This document shows, piece by piece, positions 1 through 11,485 of a DNA stretch of 64,000 nucleotides; the first letter of the stretch is position 1; each line of letters starts with the position of its first letter. A program made the position numbers and the translations under genes. A model generated the notes under the pieces. The model had not been told where the DNA came from and ran no database searches. It worked only from the letters and a program-made list of their open reading frames with translations. The stretch spans positions 124,001-188,000 of the forward strand of contig JAUIRK010000504.1 in NCBI GenBank assembly GCA_030549495.1, written 5' to 3'. The DNA comes from Nectonema munidae (lineage: Eukaryota > Nematomorpha > Nectonematoida > Nectonematidae).

Positions 1-336
1 AAATCTGCAAAAGTAATTTAATTATTAGATATACAATACTATTAATTGTCTATTTGATTCAATTTTTATAATATATATTCGATTTTACATGTATTTGAAG
101 ATTTTTTGGAAAGAAAGACTTAAATACAAATGGGCCAATGAGAGAAAGAATCGCGATTCATTTCTTCCTGAAGTTCAGGCGAAAAAAAAGTTAAACAAGG
201 AAAAGCTCATAAATTATATGGCTTAAAAAAATTATCTTCCTAGGCCACTTGAATCAGAAGATGAAACTTCAATTTTAGTCCATAAAAATGGCTCAAAGAT
301 CATTATACTAAATCTCCCAGAAATATTGCGGCAATT

Positions 337-1294
337 GATCATCGAATGGCACTCACTTTTAATTCACGTAGAGTAGAAATTGTTACAGACATATCCAAAA
401 TTTCAAATATTTTAGAGGAATATCCTTTTTTAAAAGAAAAATGAGAGGTATTTTTAATGTTTTCAATTTTATATAATTTTAATAATGCCTACTTTATACT
501 TATTCAGTTTGTTAAAGAATTTCATAGAATCTTTAACGAAAATCTTGAAAACAGTATGGAAGATCATTTCTTTGTCAAGGCAATCAAACACGCTGATGCA
601 TTAATTAATTTGGGCAGAGGTATGAAGACATCTGAATTCAATCAACATCTAGAAAAGTCCATGGAGGGCCTAACAGAAAATTCAGATGGTATATATTTTA
701 ATTAAATTATATATTTATTTGAAAATTACTAAGAAATTAACAAATATATGCTAAAGGGTTGATATATATATATATATACAAAGATTTATTTGGATCAATG
801 AATCATTTTTTTGCTATTAATTTTTCGTTTTATGTATTCATTTTAAAATTTGATCACATTAGAGCAATTATATTTTTAAGTAGTTAAACTTGCAATGGCT
901 GTTATTTCTGTATTCAAAATATGTCACGAATGCCCACAAAGAATAATTGTTTTGGACAACATTCTTGACAGTTCGAAACTCCATTGTATTTTGGTAAAAA
1001 AGAGCTTTTTTACAAACGGCTTTTACGTTTTATGTTGAAAATATTTGTATATACCAAGCCAAGAAAATCATCGATGTAATTGTTGGCATGATTGTTTCAT
1101 CCTATGTTTTTAATTTGGAATTTCCAAACTGCATTAAAAAGTCTATGTTGCTAATGGAATATCTATTCATGGATAGAAAAGATAACTATTCTTCCATGAA
1201 AAGAATAGATGGAATCGCTTCAAAAATTAAAAAAAATTATAATAAATTGTTAAACAATTATATTATATGTTCATTTTTATTTTTTGTTTTGTGA
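337..1294 (+). pseudogene. Spliced coding relic of an unrecognised repetitive gene
   Basis: Three stretches read like one broken gene. The first (about 337-447) encodes a segment starting DHRMALTF and ending ILEEYPFLKEK. A GT at 448 and an AG at 506-507 bound a 60-bp intron. The second exon (508-688) encodes VKEFHRIFNENLENSMEDHF and ends at a GT. The third part (about 920-1294) has RIIVLDNILDSSKLH and, after a break, VSSYVFNLEFPNCIKKSMLL. The last piece resembles the C-terminus of an uncharacterised protein family scattered in metazoan genomes, often near mobile elements; that is recollection, not a search. Stops and frame changes between the pieces suggest it is not functional. No function is proposed. 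Confidence 0.35.
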
Positions 1295-1397
1295 AATAAA
1301 TTAAGTTTAACCCTGTTCTTCTTTGTTTAAATTTTTAAATATATACATAATTGAGAAATAAATAATATTCTATTACACATTTATTGCTAGGACTAAT

Positions 1398-1645
1398 GAG
1401 ACAGTATCATTCAACCAACATAGATAGTTATTTCGAATAGAATTTTAACTGATGCCTTCAGTTAATATATCTAATAGAACATTAATTTTAACTATGATAT
1501 TTAGTTATTTTGACTACAATTTCAACTAATGCTTGCAGTTGATTTAACTAAAAGACAGTAATTTTTAACTAACATGGATAGGTATCTAAACTATAATTTT
1601 AACTGATGTATTAAGTTAAAATAACTAATAGGACAGTAATTTTAT
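1398..1645. repeat. Tandem repeat, 76-78-bp unit, about 3 copies
   Basis: Units start at about 1399, 1477, 1554 and 1632, each opening with a version of GACAGTAATTTT and containing ACTGATG and AGTTAA motifs. The copies have diverged, so the array is old. Confidence 0.7.
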
Positions 1646-2886
1646 GGACTGTTAGCATAACTAACTTTTTTAGTTGATTAAACTGAGATTTTTTCTCATA
1701 AATACTACAGTAAGTTTTCAGTTAGGTTTGTCATTTTTTCATACTTATCGAGAAATTTTATGTTGAAATATCAGGATAAATGTATATAAAAATAAATATC
1801 AAAATATATTTTAATTATATTTATACTCAGTGGTATATTTTAATTAGATTTAGTATAATTTTTGACAAAATTTTCGTTTTCAGATTTCAAGGCTTCTCCA
1901 GCTTTGCCTTTAGATAAATGACTGGTGCGTTTTTTGGGCGAACCTAAGAATGTTTGTTGGGAATAATTATATTCTTATTATAAGTATTAAGTTCTCTATA
2001 TTAGGCATTGATCACTCTTTCAAAAAATATTTTACATTCATAGTAACATATCATAGCAAAAAACGTGGTCAGACTCATTGGTGAAAATACCAAAAAAAAA
2101 TCAAGAATACATGTTAAAAGGTAATACCTGTTTCAATATTGATTATGGTTCTAAATAACTATAACTTGTTTGTACTTAGAGTAAATATTTTAAATGTTTT
2201 GCTCTGTTGAAAGTTGTGATTTGGCTGGATTCCAAACTTTAATACACATTTTTTAACTTAATTACAACGAATCTTTGATATTTTATCGATAATTGAATTC
2301 AGATTCGTATTCCAAATAGTAATTGTCATTGTTTTAATAAAAAAAAGCAGAACTTTTGAAAAAAGCAAATACAAATAACTGAAACTTTTGTGTCTCCATA
2401 TGTTTGTTTTGCTGCATCAAGTGCAAATGTTTTTCATGTATTGAGTATAAACAAGAGATATGTTTTTTCATTCATCATTTATTTAAACTACATTTCTGTC
2501 CACTTCTAGAAGAACAGAGTTAACATTATTTGAAATAGTGTATTCATAAATGAACTTGTCGGCTTTATGTTGTAACCCAGATTGGGGTTGTGAAATTGTG
2601 CTAAATCATTTATTTAGAGGGCTCCCAACTGAATTATGCTACTCAGGACATGAGCATTATTGTCTCTGTTTGTTTTTCTACCTCATTAAAATTTGGGCCA
2701 CGGCGATGTTTTTGTATCTCGATAACAACGAAAGTTATGCCAGGTATTGTATAAGTCCACTTATCATGCAAATGGACAAGTTATATGAATAGAAGTTTAA
2801 AAACTCTTGATTTTGTAGGAGTGTAAAGAAGTTATGGCATTGAAATTTTTTATTTATAAATTGAATAAAATAATTAAATATTAATC
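1646..2886. other. Stretch with no recognised gene
   Basis: I see nothing here beyond AT-rich DNA. A reading frame at 2550-2792 (80 codons) matches no family I know and has no support from the inverted right-hand copy. The left gene's poly(A) signal lies at 2849-2854. Confidence 0.5.
2849..2854 (-). terminator. Poly(A) signal of the left Kunitz gene
   Basis: AATAAA on the minus strand, about 32 bp past the stop codon. The right-hand gene has AATAAA at the same distance (54426-54431). Confidence 0.6.
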
Positions 2887-3278
2887 CTAACAGTTCAACG
2901 GTTCAACGTTGTAGGGATTTTCCCTGAATGTTCCTTCAATTTCTTCACCGAACGTGTTCACGCAGAAGCAACCGTATTTAACGGATTTATACCTACACTG
3001 AATCTTCCTATAACTTCCATCAGGGCTGCACTGCGGACACATTAGTTCGCTTTCTCCATCTAAAATTCTGAGCATGCATTCTTGATAGCTCGTCCTACAA
3101 TTCTCTGGTGAAGAAAGGCTACAGACATTTTGACATTCTTCTATAGTTTTGAAGTTGTTCTCATTTCCGACTGTCTTTGCGAACCAAAATTTCTTGCAGC
3201 TTTGACTCTCTGAATCATAATAATATCTCTCTACACTTTTTTTACAAATTCCAGAATCACTTGGAAGAAGACATCTTT
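2887..3278 (-). CDS. Left gene, last exon: Kunitz K5 plus thyroglobulin type-1 domain
   Basis: This is the final exon of the left gene. The acceptor AG is at 3280-3279 and the first two bases complete a codon, so it starts in phase 1. The Kunitz part runs from CLLPSDSGIC to CQNVC, with normal spacing of 8 residues between C1 and C2 and 15 between C2 and C3. The residue after C2 (P1) is Lys, which normally suits trypsin-like proteases. C4 is replaced by Thr, so C2 lacks its usual partner. A thyroglobulin type-1 domain follows, with CPQC, DGSY, QC, CFCV and GT motifs. CFCV replaces the usual CWCV, and there are eight cysteines rather than six. Thyroglobulin type-1 domains often inhibit cysteine proteases; inhibition here is inferred. 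The stop TAG is at 2887-2889, and the right-hand counterpart is at 54000-54397. Confidence 0.88.
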
Positions 3279-4715
3279 CTAAAAGTATCAAAAAAAGATG
3301 AAATATATTCAAATATGATTGGATGTCATCAAAATTTTGTTATTTTGAATGTTAAAAGTTCGCTGATGCTACATGTGTTAGCAGTGGTTTTCATAGTTAT
3401 TCGACAAAAGAAAAGCTTATTCTCAGTAATAATAATATATTAAAACCTCTTAGTAAGGGTCAAATAACGAATCCATTGAAAATAACCTATTTTAAGCGTT
3501 CCATATGGGTTCTTCTCTTTTACAATTTTACTGAATATCGAAATAGACAAGTGGCACTTCTTTCAAAGTGACCGCTAAGACTGGTTTTGCCGTAAGCATT
3601 ATATTACAATAATAATAATAATAATAAAAATTGAAGTCAGAATTTTTTAATTTTTTTCAAATATTTTAACAAATTTTGCTTTACTCGATTGTTTGTTATA
3701 AGAAGAAAAAGAAGTAGAAATTTATTCATATACACAGAAAATTTAATGTTAAATTTTGTGTGGAATATTAAGGCATTATATACAAATATATATATATATA
3801 CTTCTAAGTGAAACATTCTAAAAAAATATAAATTTCATGTTGTGTAGTATGGTCCATTTATATAGTAAACAATATTCCCAATTTATTCTGAGATTCTCTA
3901 TTTTTGTTTAAATTTTATATTAAAAATAGCGTCAGGTTCTGAGAACCTGAATACACTTATCCTTAATCACTGCTAAACTCCATATGCGCAAATATGTTAA
4001 TATGAAAATGGATTCGAAGACTAGAATCATTTAGAATTTAAATTGATCTTTTTTAAAATTTAAATTTCAACTTTTTTTTGTTGATAAGCCTTTGTTTGTT
4101 TTTTGCACTTACCGATGGGTGAGTATATTCGTTTACGAAAGAAATAAAGATCACTCACTGTACAACAATAGAAAAAAAACGAAAATGTGATTAGCATTTT
4201 TTAAGAGTATTTTTCACGCTGATAACGAATATGGAAGTGGTTTTTTTGTGGCACCTTTCAGTTTTTTGTAAAAAATAAATTTTGATTTCACGATCTTAAC
4301 AGTATAAAATATTTTGCTACTATATGCTTCCATACAATTTTGTATTTTTTGCTTATTTTATTATTATTATTATATCTGAAATTTTTTGGACAATTTTCAT
4401 ACATATGCCTACTTTAATTACATAAAAAAAATTTTTATAAAAAAAGGTCCTAACACAAAAATCGCAAAATTTCATTCTCTGGCACGGGTCATTGACCTCA
4501 ATTCGGGATCACGCCACTATAACTATCAAACTCAGAATCCAAAATAAGGTAGATGTGGATAAAAAAAATTTCAAACCCCCCTTTCATCATATAAAAATTT
4601 TAGCTCAAAGTGGAAAAATGCCAAAAAATGTTATATAAATATGATTCGCTTGCAATCTTTATATTATAGATTATCTTTTTTAGAATATTAATCTTTAATT
4701 TATAAAAGTTAAAAT
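3279..4715. other. Intron between microexon m3 and K5, K5-proximal part
   Basis: AT-rich intron sequence with an (AAT)n run near 3608-3626 and (TA)n near 3788. Parts look alignable in inverted orientation with 53100-53990. No gene is seen. Confidence 0.5.
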
Positions 4716-6421
4716 TTCAAAATGCCGAGAGAGTTTTACCTGAGAAATTTTGCTACATATGTGGTTCAGTTACTTTAAACCAATACAAGAGGCATTTAAC
4801 ACCACATGTCAAAAAACTTTATGAGCTATACTTTGGATGTAAAGTTGGTGACCAAGACAAAAACTGGGCACCTCACATATGCTGTGTTAAATGTACAAGT
4901 TCTCTTTCTGCCTGGGTAAAAGGAAAAGGGCCTGGACTTCTGTTTGGAGTACCAATGATCTGGAGAGAACCTAAAGATCATTTTACAGATTGCTATTTCT
5001 GTTTAACTGAAATCAAGGGTATGTTACACTTATTAAAATTTTCTAAGTAAAGTAGTAAAGGATTTTTTATTTAGGCTGTAATAGAAAGAACAAAAAATCG
5101 ATTTTGTATCCAAGTCTTGCTTCTGCTATTCGCCAAGTTTCACATTCAAATGATATTCCTGTACCTCAGCCACCTTTTAAAGTGCCAAGCGATGACAGCT
5201 GCAACTCAGAAGATTCAGAAGTTCATGGTGCAAATTATGCGGCAGTGCTGAAATCCGATAAGAAACCACATCTCATAACACAAACTGAACTAAATGATCT
5301 TGTTCGTGATTTATCACTTACTAAGCAACAGAGTGAACTCCCGGAGTCTCGTTTACAGCAATGGCATTTGCTAAATGAAGATGTTAAAATTAGTATGTTC
5401 AGAAAACGTTCTGCCGATATGGAGAATTTTTTTCTTTAGAAAACAGTTTGACTTACTGTAACAATATCAATGGTTTACTTATTGTACTTGAAATGTCATA
5501 TGATCCAAATATGTGGAGGTTATTCATAGACCAATCGCTTTACAACATGAAAACAGTTTTGTTGCATATTGGAAACACTATGCCTTCTATTCCAATCACT
5601 CATTCCATTATTTTGAAAGAAAACTATGAAAACTTGGCTTTTATTCTTGAACGCATAAAATACAAAGAGCATACTTGGTTAATTTGTTCCGATTTAAAAG
5701 TAGTAGCTATTCTCAGTGGTCTTCAAGCTGGATACACAAAGTTCATGTGTTTTCTTTGCAATTGGGACAGTAGGGCAAAGTCAAAACATTACCTGCAATC
5801 CAAATGGCCACCCAGGCAATCTATTACGATTGGTTGCAATAACATAATACATGAGCCACTAGTTCCAAAAGAGACAATTATTTTACCACCATTGCATATA
5901 CAGTTAGGCTTAATGAAACAATTTACAAAAGCATTGCAACACAGTAAGCCTTGTTTTCAGTATCTTAAAAAGATTTTTCCTAAAATAAGCGATGCTAAGA
6001 TCAAGGAAGGTATTTTTATAGGTCTTCAGATTCGTAAGCTAGTTGATGATAAAAATTTTGAAATTACAATGGATCAAACTGAATTGACAGCTTGGCAAGC
6101 TTTTAAAGATGAAAGCAAAGGACTTCAAGGAAAACATGAAGATACGATGAGAGAAATAAAAGTTCAAAGACTAATTAATAGTTATAGAGATCTTGGGTGC
6201 ACTATGTCACTCAAAATACATTTTCTTCATTCTCATCTATCTTTTTTTCCAAGAAATGCCGCAGATGTAAGTGAGGAGAAGACATTGCTTTAATAGAAAG
6301 TAGGTACAAGGGAAAGTGGAGTCCTGCTATGCTCGCTGACGTTTGCTGGAACCTTAAACGTGATACACCTGAAACATCTTACAAAAGAAAAAACAAATAT
6401 AAGAAACAAATTTAAAACATT
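4716..6421 (+). pseudogene. Zinc-finger element gene relic, family dispersed in arthropod genomes
   Basis: The first exon (about 4716-5018) encodes a cysteine-rich N-terminus with CYICGS, HICCVKC and DCYFCL pairs and the block YFGCKVGDQDKNWAPH. A short intron follows (GT near 5019, AG near 5074). The second exon runs to about 6290 through LNDLVRDLSL, WRLFID, DLKVVAILSGLQAGYTKF, FLCNWDSRAK, LPPLHIQLGLMK, AKIKEGIFIGLQIR and MSLKIHFLHSHL. The tail, MLADVCWNLKRD, continues in another frame to 6421. One extra base in the T-run near 5430 and a deletion near 6280 break the frame, so it is a relic. I recognise this as a large multi-copy arthropod family but cannot place its superfamily. It lies in an intron of the left gene; the equivalent right intron is 2.4 kb and lacks it. 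Confidence 0.6.
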
Positions 6422-6920
6422 GTTTACACTCTTAAAATATACTAATTTAATATATTTTTTCAAATAAATATAATTTTATGTTTTAATCTCAACAAATAGT
6501 AATATACATTTACTTTATATTCAAAATAAATAAAAATCAAATAATTATTATTACCAAATTAGCGATTTACAAAAAAATGTGACGTGATATACATTTTTTA
6601 TTATTAAATTCATATTCAGTGGATCAAACTTGATAATAAAAAGCATAAGAGATCTATGTTTTTTTTCAACACTAAAATTAGTTGTACAGTGAATCATTCA
6701 TATGTATTCTTTATATTTCAAACAGTGTAAATTTGAGTAAAGGTTGTATTTTCAGTAATAACAACAAGTGAAATTGCCCATGGAAAACTAAAATATCACT
6801 ATGAAGTCCCAATTATGTATTTTTGTATGTGAACCCCTGGCAATATTTCATGGACCGTCAGGTGCCATATGGGCCTCGGTGAAAAATCAAAAACTTAGTT
6901 GTTAGTTCATGTAAAGAAAC

Positions 6921-7036
6921 ATAAGCAGGGTAAATTAGTGTCAATGATAAATAAATCAAATGCTGCTAAACATATTGTATAAGCAGGGTAAATTAGTGTC
7001 AATGATAAATAAATCAAATGCTGCTAAACATATTGT
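6921..7036. repeat. Two near-identical tandem copies of a 58-bp unit
   Basis: The unit starting ATAAGCAGGGTAAATTAGTG appears at 6921 and again at 6979 with almost no difference, so the duplication is recent. Confidence 0.9.
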
Positions 7037-7113
7037 GCAATTTCATAAAGATATTTTTCATAAAGATTGCAAAAGATTAAAGCATTAATTGGTAAAATAT
7101 AATATATAATTTT

Positions 7114-7185
7114 ACTCTTGTAAAATGTTTATTTCAAGAAGACATCTTGCCTAACATCCGCACGCTATTCCTGTAAGTTTGTTGG
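7114..7185 (+). repeat. 72-bp interspersed repeat, copy 1
   Basis: Nearly identical to 9717-9788 on the same strand, with core CATCCGCACGCTATTCCTGT. The family is unknown. The two copies flank a 2.5-kb stretch that contains microexon m3. Confidence 0.75.
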
Positions 7186-8139
7186 TGCTATATGCATATT
7201 ATAATTGATATTTGTATTGATAAAATCAGTAATCACTCTAATTCCTGAATCATTTCTCTATCAATTCAGCTGCATCACCTCCGAGATGTGTATAAAATAC
7301 TCAAGTTCCTAGTTTAAAACTCTATTATCTTAGGGTGAAGAGAATTTGAGTGACACTTTCTTTTCTACTTAGTGAGATTGATTCACTGCTGTGTGATTGG
7401 AAAAGGTTGGATGAATCTTTTTTAATTTAGGGGCATCGGTTTGCAATGGTACGTAATGGCATATATAGAGGGGTGACGGGGTTCCCGCAATTTTATTTAT
7501 ATGTACAGCTTAAGCTTTAATTAAGAGTTAAGCGTAAGAAATCCAAAACTATAGTTTTTGCAGTTTCTCATTAGCATTTACCTTAAGCACACTAATGGTT
7601 TTTCGTTATATTTACATATATTCAGAACAATTTAAAGCTTCTGTTAATTGGTTTTCAAAAAGTGTCATTTTTTATATTAATATACAATTTTTTTTTGGAT
7701 TTTTGATTTAAATTTTATTTTGAACACACTATTCATGTGTTATCAAAACTATAGAAGTGATGATATAATTTTGTAATTAATTCCCGAAACTACATTTTCA
7801 AAACACCTCACATTTTCCTGTTGTATACTTTGTCAACTCATGAATAACTTTTATTAAACTGCTGTTTTCGAATCCCGCATCAAACATTTTCCCTCTACGT
7901 TCGAAATAAGTGGAGCAATCTTCGTAATAGAAAAAGACGGTTGACATAACTTTAATCTAATTTTCAAGAAGCTTCGAGATCTAGACACTTTTTTCATTAA
8001 ATATAAAAAATATTCTGATTTTTAAAAGAAAGATTTATTTTATTCTTACTTTTAGCTATATTTTGACTTAAATGGAAAAATATACTTTCATTCTTTAAAC
8101 AATATAGTTGATTTGAACGAATTTGTAATTTATCTATAG

Positions 8140-8385
8140 GAATGAAGTTAACAGCCCGCATTCACTAAATGAGGTGGAAAAATGGAGTGTTCTTTATCAT
8201 CTTGGAGGCGCGATGCAGAAAACCCTGCTCAATTGACAGTTGAGACTGTTTTTCAAAGTATAATTCTGGTTAGGAAACTTGGTGTAGAGAATTCCCTGAT
8301 TCACAATTCACTTAGCCCCATCTCTTAAGCATTTGCAGGTATTTTGAAGATTTAGTTTATATAAATTAAAGTAAGAATTTATTAC
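8140..8385. other. Strongly conserved intron block next to microexon m3
   Basis: Matches 51573-51830 in inverted orientation at much higher similarity than most of the intron. It holds no obvious reading frame. It lies directly downstream of the 15-nt exon in the direction of transcription. Confidence 0.65.
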
Positions 8386-8400
8386 CTGGTTGTTCATCGG
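8386..8400 (-). CDS. Left gene, 15-nt microexon m3
   Basis: Acceptor CTCATTTTAG and donor GTAATA flank CCGATGAACAACCAG. In phase 1 it joins the final C of K4 to give Pro-Asp-Glu-Gln-Pro and passes one G on to K5. Length 15 keeps the frame. The right-hand copy (51558-51572) is identical with the same splice sites. It would lengthen the K4-K5 linker by five residues and could be constitutive or alternatively spliced. Confidence 0.6.
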
Positions 8401-8789
8401 CTAAAATGAGAAAAATAGTATTTATTACACATTAATTTTAAATTAGATTTTTTATGATTAACACATTCTTTTTCTGAAATAATAATATGACAACTTTTCA
8501 AGGAAATCTTTTAATTTTATTATGGAGGAATTAAACATTTTCATACATTTCTTCTACATATACAAACTTCACAGAGTTTTTCTTTTTAAAATAACTAGAT
8601 TTTGTTATATCTTTTTCTATACAACGTTTTGTAGCTTTGCACATCCCTCTTCTCATATCAGATGTCAGTTTAATACTAAAAGTACAACAAAAAATTATTG
8701 CACATTAGAATTTGTAAGTTAATTTTCATATGTACTTGGTATAGACAATTTTTGAACATTTATTTTAAACTTAATGTTTTAGGTGCTTT

Positions 8790-9008
8790 GGTCTTCCTCT
8801 AATTAGTTTTCCTGGCAAGATATAAAGACTCATTAGTTCTTCTTCATCTATGAAACTTTTATTTTCTAAACCTTCAAGAAGCTCAGTTGTTAAATTGAAT
8901 CAATCATTCAATAATTTTACCGAATTAATGATTTCTGAGATTATCAAAATGCTGGATTAACGAAGCTGCGAATTAGTGAAATCCCAGATTAGAGGTAGTC
9001 AACTGTAT
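8790..9008. mobile_element. Possible Tigger/pogo-like element end
   Basis: Reading the minus strand from about 9007, the sequence TACAGTTGACTACCTCTAAT resembles a pogo/Tigger terminal repeat beside a TA target. I could not find a convincing second end. Confidence 0.25.
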
Positions 9009-9324
9009 TTCAAAACGTAATCGGAAAATGGGATATTCGTACTAAAAAGCATGTTCCTGTGTTCCAAATTTTTTGCCTATTAATTTGAGTGATAGGCTTC
9101 AACCAAAAATTTGATATGCGTACACAAATCTCGACGAATAAATATGTTCGAAAAATGTCATTTTTATCAGGCAAAAAACATTTGCCTTGATTTGTGTATA
9201 CAGAAAATGCCATTGAAGCATTTCTAATTATATAAAAAAATCACGTATACTATTTTATGCTATCAGATAACGATGAAAAATAAATTATGCAAGTATATGG
9301 AAGATAATATGGAGAATGTTTTCT

Positions 9325-9673
9325 CTGGTTACTCAAAGAGAATTTCCAGTCACCAAAATTTAAACCTGATTCCTATCAAAGTAATTATGGAAGAAAGAAA
9401 TTAATGAGCATATTTTATTGAGTAAAATTTTTGATGTCAAATTCTACATGGGTGTGTAGAAGGCCCTCTTTCCTTTCTTCTTTTCTTCTTTTTTCTTCTA
9501 TTTATGTAAAAGTTAACATTATCCTTGATATGTTTAATATAATAATTTTTGAAAGAATTACAGTCAACCATCTCTATTTTATTTTTATTTCTATTCTTTT
9601 TTATTTTAGTTAACCAACTCTATGTTTTGTCTGGTTACTCAAAGAGAATTTCCAGTCACTGAAATTTAAACCT
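9325..9673. repeat. 45-bp direct repeats bounding about 260 bp
   Basis: CTGGTTACTCAAAGAGAATT and following bases occur at about 9325-9369 and 9629-9673. The equivalent right intron is about 0.8 kb shorter, so this looks like a local duplication or insertion in the left copy. Confidence 0.6.
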
Positions 9674-9716
9674 GCAATTTGTAATCAAAATCAAAAAGAT
9701 ATGAAATGAATGCATA

Positions 9717-9788
9717 CTCTTGTAGAATGTTTATTTCAAGAAGACATCTTGCCTAACATCCGCACGCTATTCCTGTGAGTTTGTAATT
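9717..9788 (+). repeat. 72-bp interspersed repeat, copy 2
   Basis: Direct repeat of 7114-7185, differing at only a few positions. Confidence 0.75.
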
Positions 9789-10271
9789 ATAACTAAGTAA
9801 TTATAGACAGCACTATTTAACACAAAAAGCATATAATCACTGGAATGGTTTGCCAAGTGAAGTTGTCTTCGTTTATTTAAAACAATAACACTCAATCATA
9901 AAAATTTTTGCGGAACTAAAATGTCATTTATCCGTCACTTATGCGTAGAGCAGTCGTCCGTCGGGAAAATGTTTATGGGTAAATTGTACGCCATGCAAAT
10001 TTTTATCTCGTAGTTGTCGACCGGACAGTTGACCTAGAAGCATGTTACATGCATATTCGTGTTCCTTCGGTTTTATTTCCAATACACCAATTTTAATCAA
10101 AACTTAGAAATTTATAAATACGCGTGTTTGTTAAAACTATTTGAAAAAATTTTTTGTTAATTTAAATTCCTTTTTTTTAAAAGCTAGAAGTCATTTTTTT
10201 TAATTTTCAAGTCAGTATTTAATCGAAAAAAATAAGGAATAGAGAGAAAGGAAAGGTAAAAATGGTCTTAC

Positions 10272-10451
10272 GGTGGTGCTCTTTCAAGCAGGCCTTTTTG
10301 CAAGCCCTCTCTTTTTTGAAGTTGTTCTCGTTGCCTCCTTTGCCAAGGTACGGGAAGCCGAAACATTTATCGAGTGCACTAACGTAGTAAAATCTGCGCT
10401 TAGATCGCTTTCTCTTGCAGGCACCTTGCTTTGAAGGAAGGACACATATTT
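10272..10451 (-). CDS. Left gene, exon K4: Kunitz domain lacking C4
   Basis: A 180-nt phase 1-1 exon. The acceptor AG is at 10453-10452 and the donor GT at 10271-10270. The domain runs from C1 in ICVLPSKQGAC to C6 in CKKAC and keeps the FYY and GNENNF landmarks. P1 is Lys in a very basic loop (KRKRSKRR). The C2-C3 spacing is 17 rather than 15. The position of C4 is Lys (YLGKGGNENNF), so C2, next to the reactive bond, has no partner inside the domain. The left K5 domain has the same unpaired C2. The right counterpart at 50288-50464 has lost both C2 and C4. Confidence 0.85.
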
Positions 10452-10620
10452 CTATTTTTGCAAAAATGACCAAATTATACGGTGATGTTATCAATATGTC
10501 GTAGGTAAATGCTCGTAGCAAGAAGGCAACAATGTTACCAGGGTCCTACCAAAGGAGGGTTCCGTGGTGCGAGGAATTTTACTTTTGCCCCTTCTCGCCT
10601 CCCAGAGACATTTATTTATT
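10452..10620. other. Conserved block upstream of exon K4
   Basis: Matches about 50115-50287 in inverted orientation, including a GC-richer part with GGAACCCTCCTTTGG and CTCCCAGAGAC. The last 70 bp before the acceptor stay open in both copies, but the exon phase and AG place them in the intron. It may be an old insertion shared by both copies, or a splicing element. Confidence 0.5.
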
Positions 10621-11053
10621 AGTTTAAAATAGTTGAAAAAAATACTTTAACAATTCTTGAAAATTTAAATGCGATGAAAGTTATTTTAATAAGATAGTAT
10701 TCATGCTAAGACCGTGGGGATCTCTTCTTGCTAAAATTGTAATGGATATAAATAAGTTAGAAGCTCTTCAAAAGATCTGGTTTTCATATTATTCCTCAAA
10801 ATCGATTCCAAACATTTCAGGGCACTAAAAGCGCGCTCTGTGGTGCAACTAGTTACTGGCAAGGCAGTCAAGATGCAAGATAGCACCTTGATGTTCGCAT
10901 CAATATGAGCAAAAGGAAAGCTTTTTTCAAGTGTACTGGGTTAATTTCAGCAATTGGCCGCTTTGCACACCAACAGTGGAGCTCATTTTCATCAGTCAGA
11001 AGAACTGGCATCTTCATCCTCGTACGAGTCAATTAAAGTCCCATGTTTTTCTT

Positions 11054-11191
11054 TTAACCCGTTAAGTACGATAGAAATCAGACGATTTCTAAAAAAATGC
11101 AGACGATTTATATTCAAAGTCATTGAAAAAAACAGACGAAGATGAAATTACTTATGTTCCCAAATGGGAGCATTGGGACTTAATTGGTTAA
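11054..11191. mobile_element. piggyBac-like MITE, copy 1
   Basis: Starts TTAACCCGTTAAGTAC and ends GGGACTTAATTGGTTAA: TTAA target plus inverted ends, about 138 bp. The internal words CAGACGA and TTATGTTCCCAAATGGGAG recur in the copies at 46173, 52815 and 61704. Confidence 0.75.
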
Positions 11192-11485
11192 TATTTTGGT
11201 AAAGATTAGGTCTTGAGGTATTTGTTCCAAATCGTTTATTGTAGTTGTGTGCATTACAACTGTAAATCAATCCTGTTTTCATTTCTTTGATAAAATGAAG
11301 TAATAAAGGTGACGTGATGCTCCAATTGAAATAGCTCCACGACAATTTGGCTACAGCCAAAACGAGATTTTTTGACAACAGAAAAAAGATCCATTTGAAA
11401 AAAATTTAACTTAAAATTTTCATAAATACATCAAAATATAGAAAATTAGGAGTTTTATAGATGTTGACTTTTATATTACCCTGAT

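Noticed and set aside
2887-3312. A single-exon secreted protein starting MNIFHLFLILL directly before Kunitz K5
   Set aside because: The hydrophobic start is the T-rich splice tract in translation. The right-hand copy does not keep it, and an AG acceptor sits exactly at the phase-1 boundary.
10452-10521. A signal-peptide-like start (MLRAFTYDIL) before K4, conserved in both copies
   Set aside because: It lies upstream of a good acceptor at the standard phase-1 Kunitz boundary, and K4 joins K3 in phase. Kept only as a conserved block.
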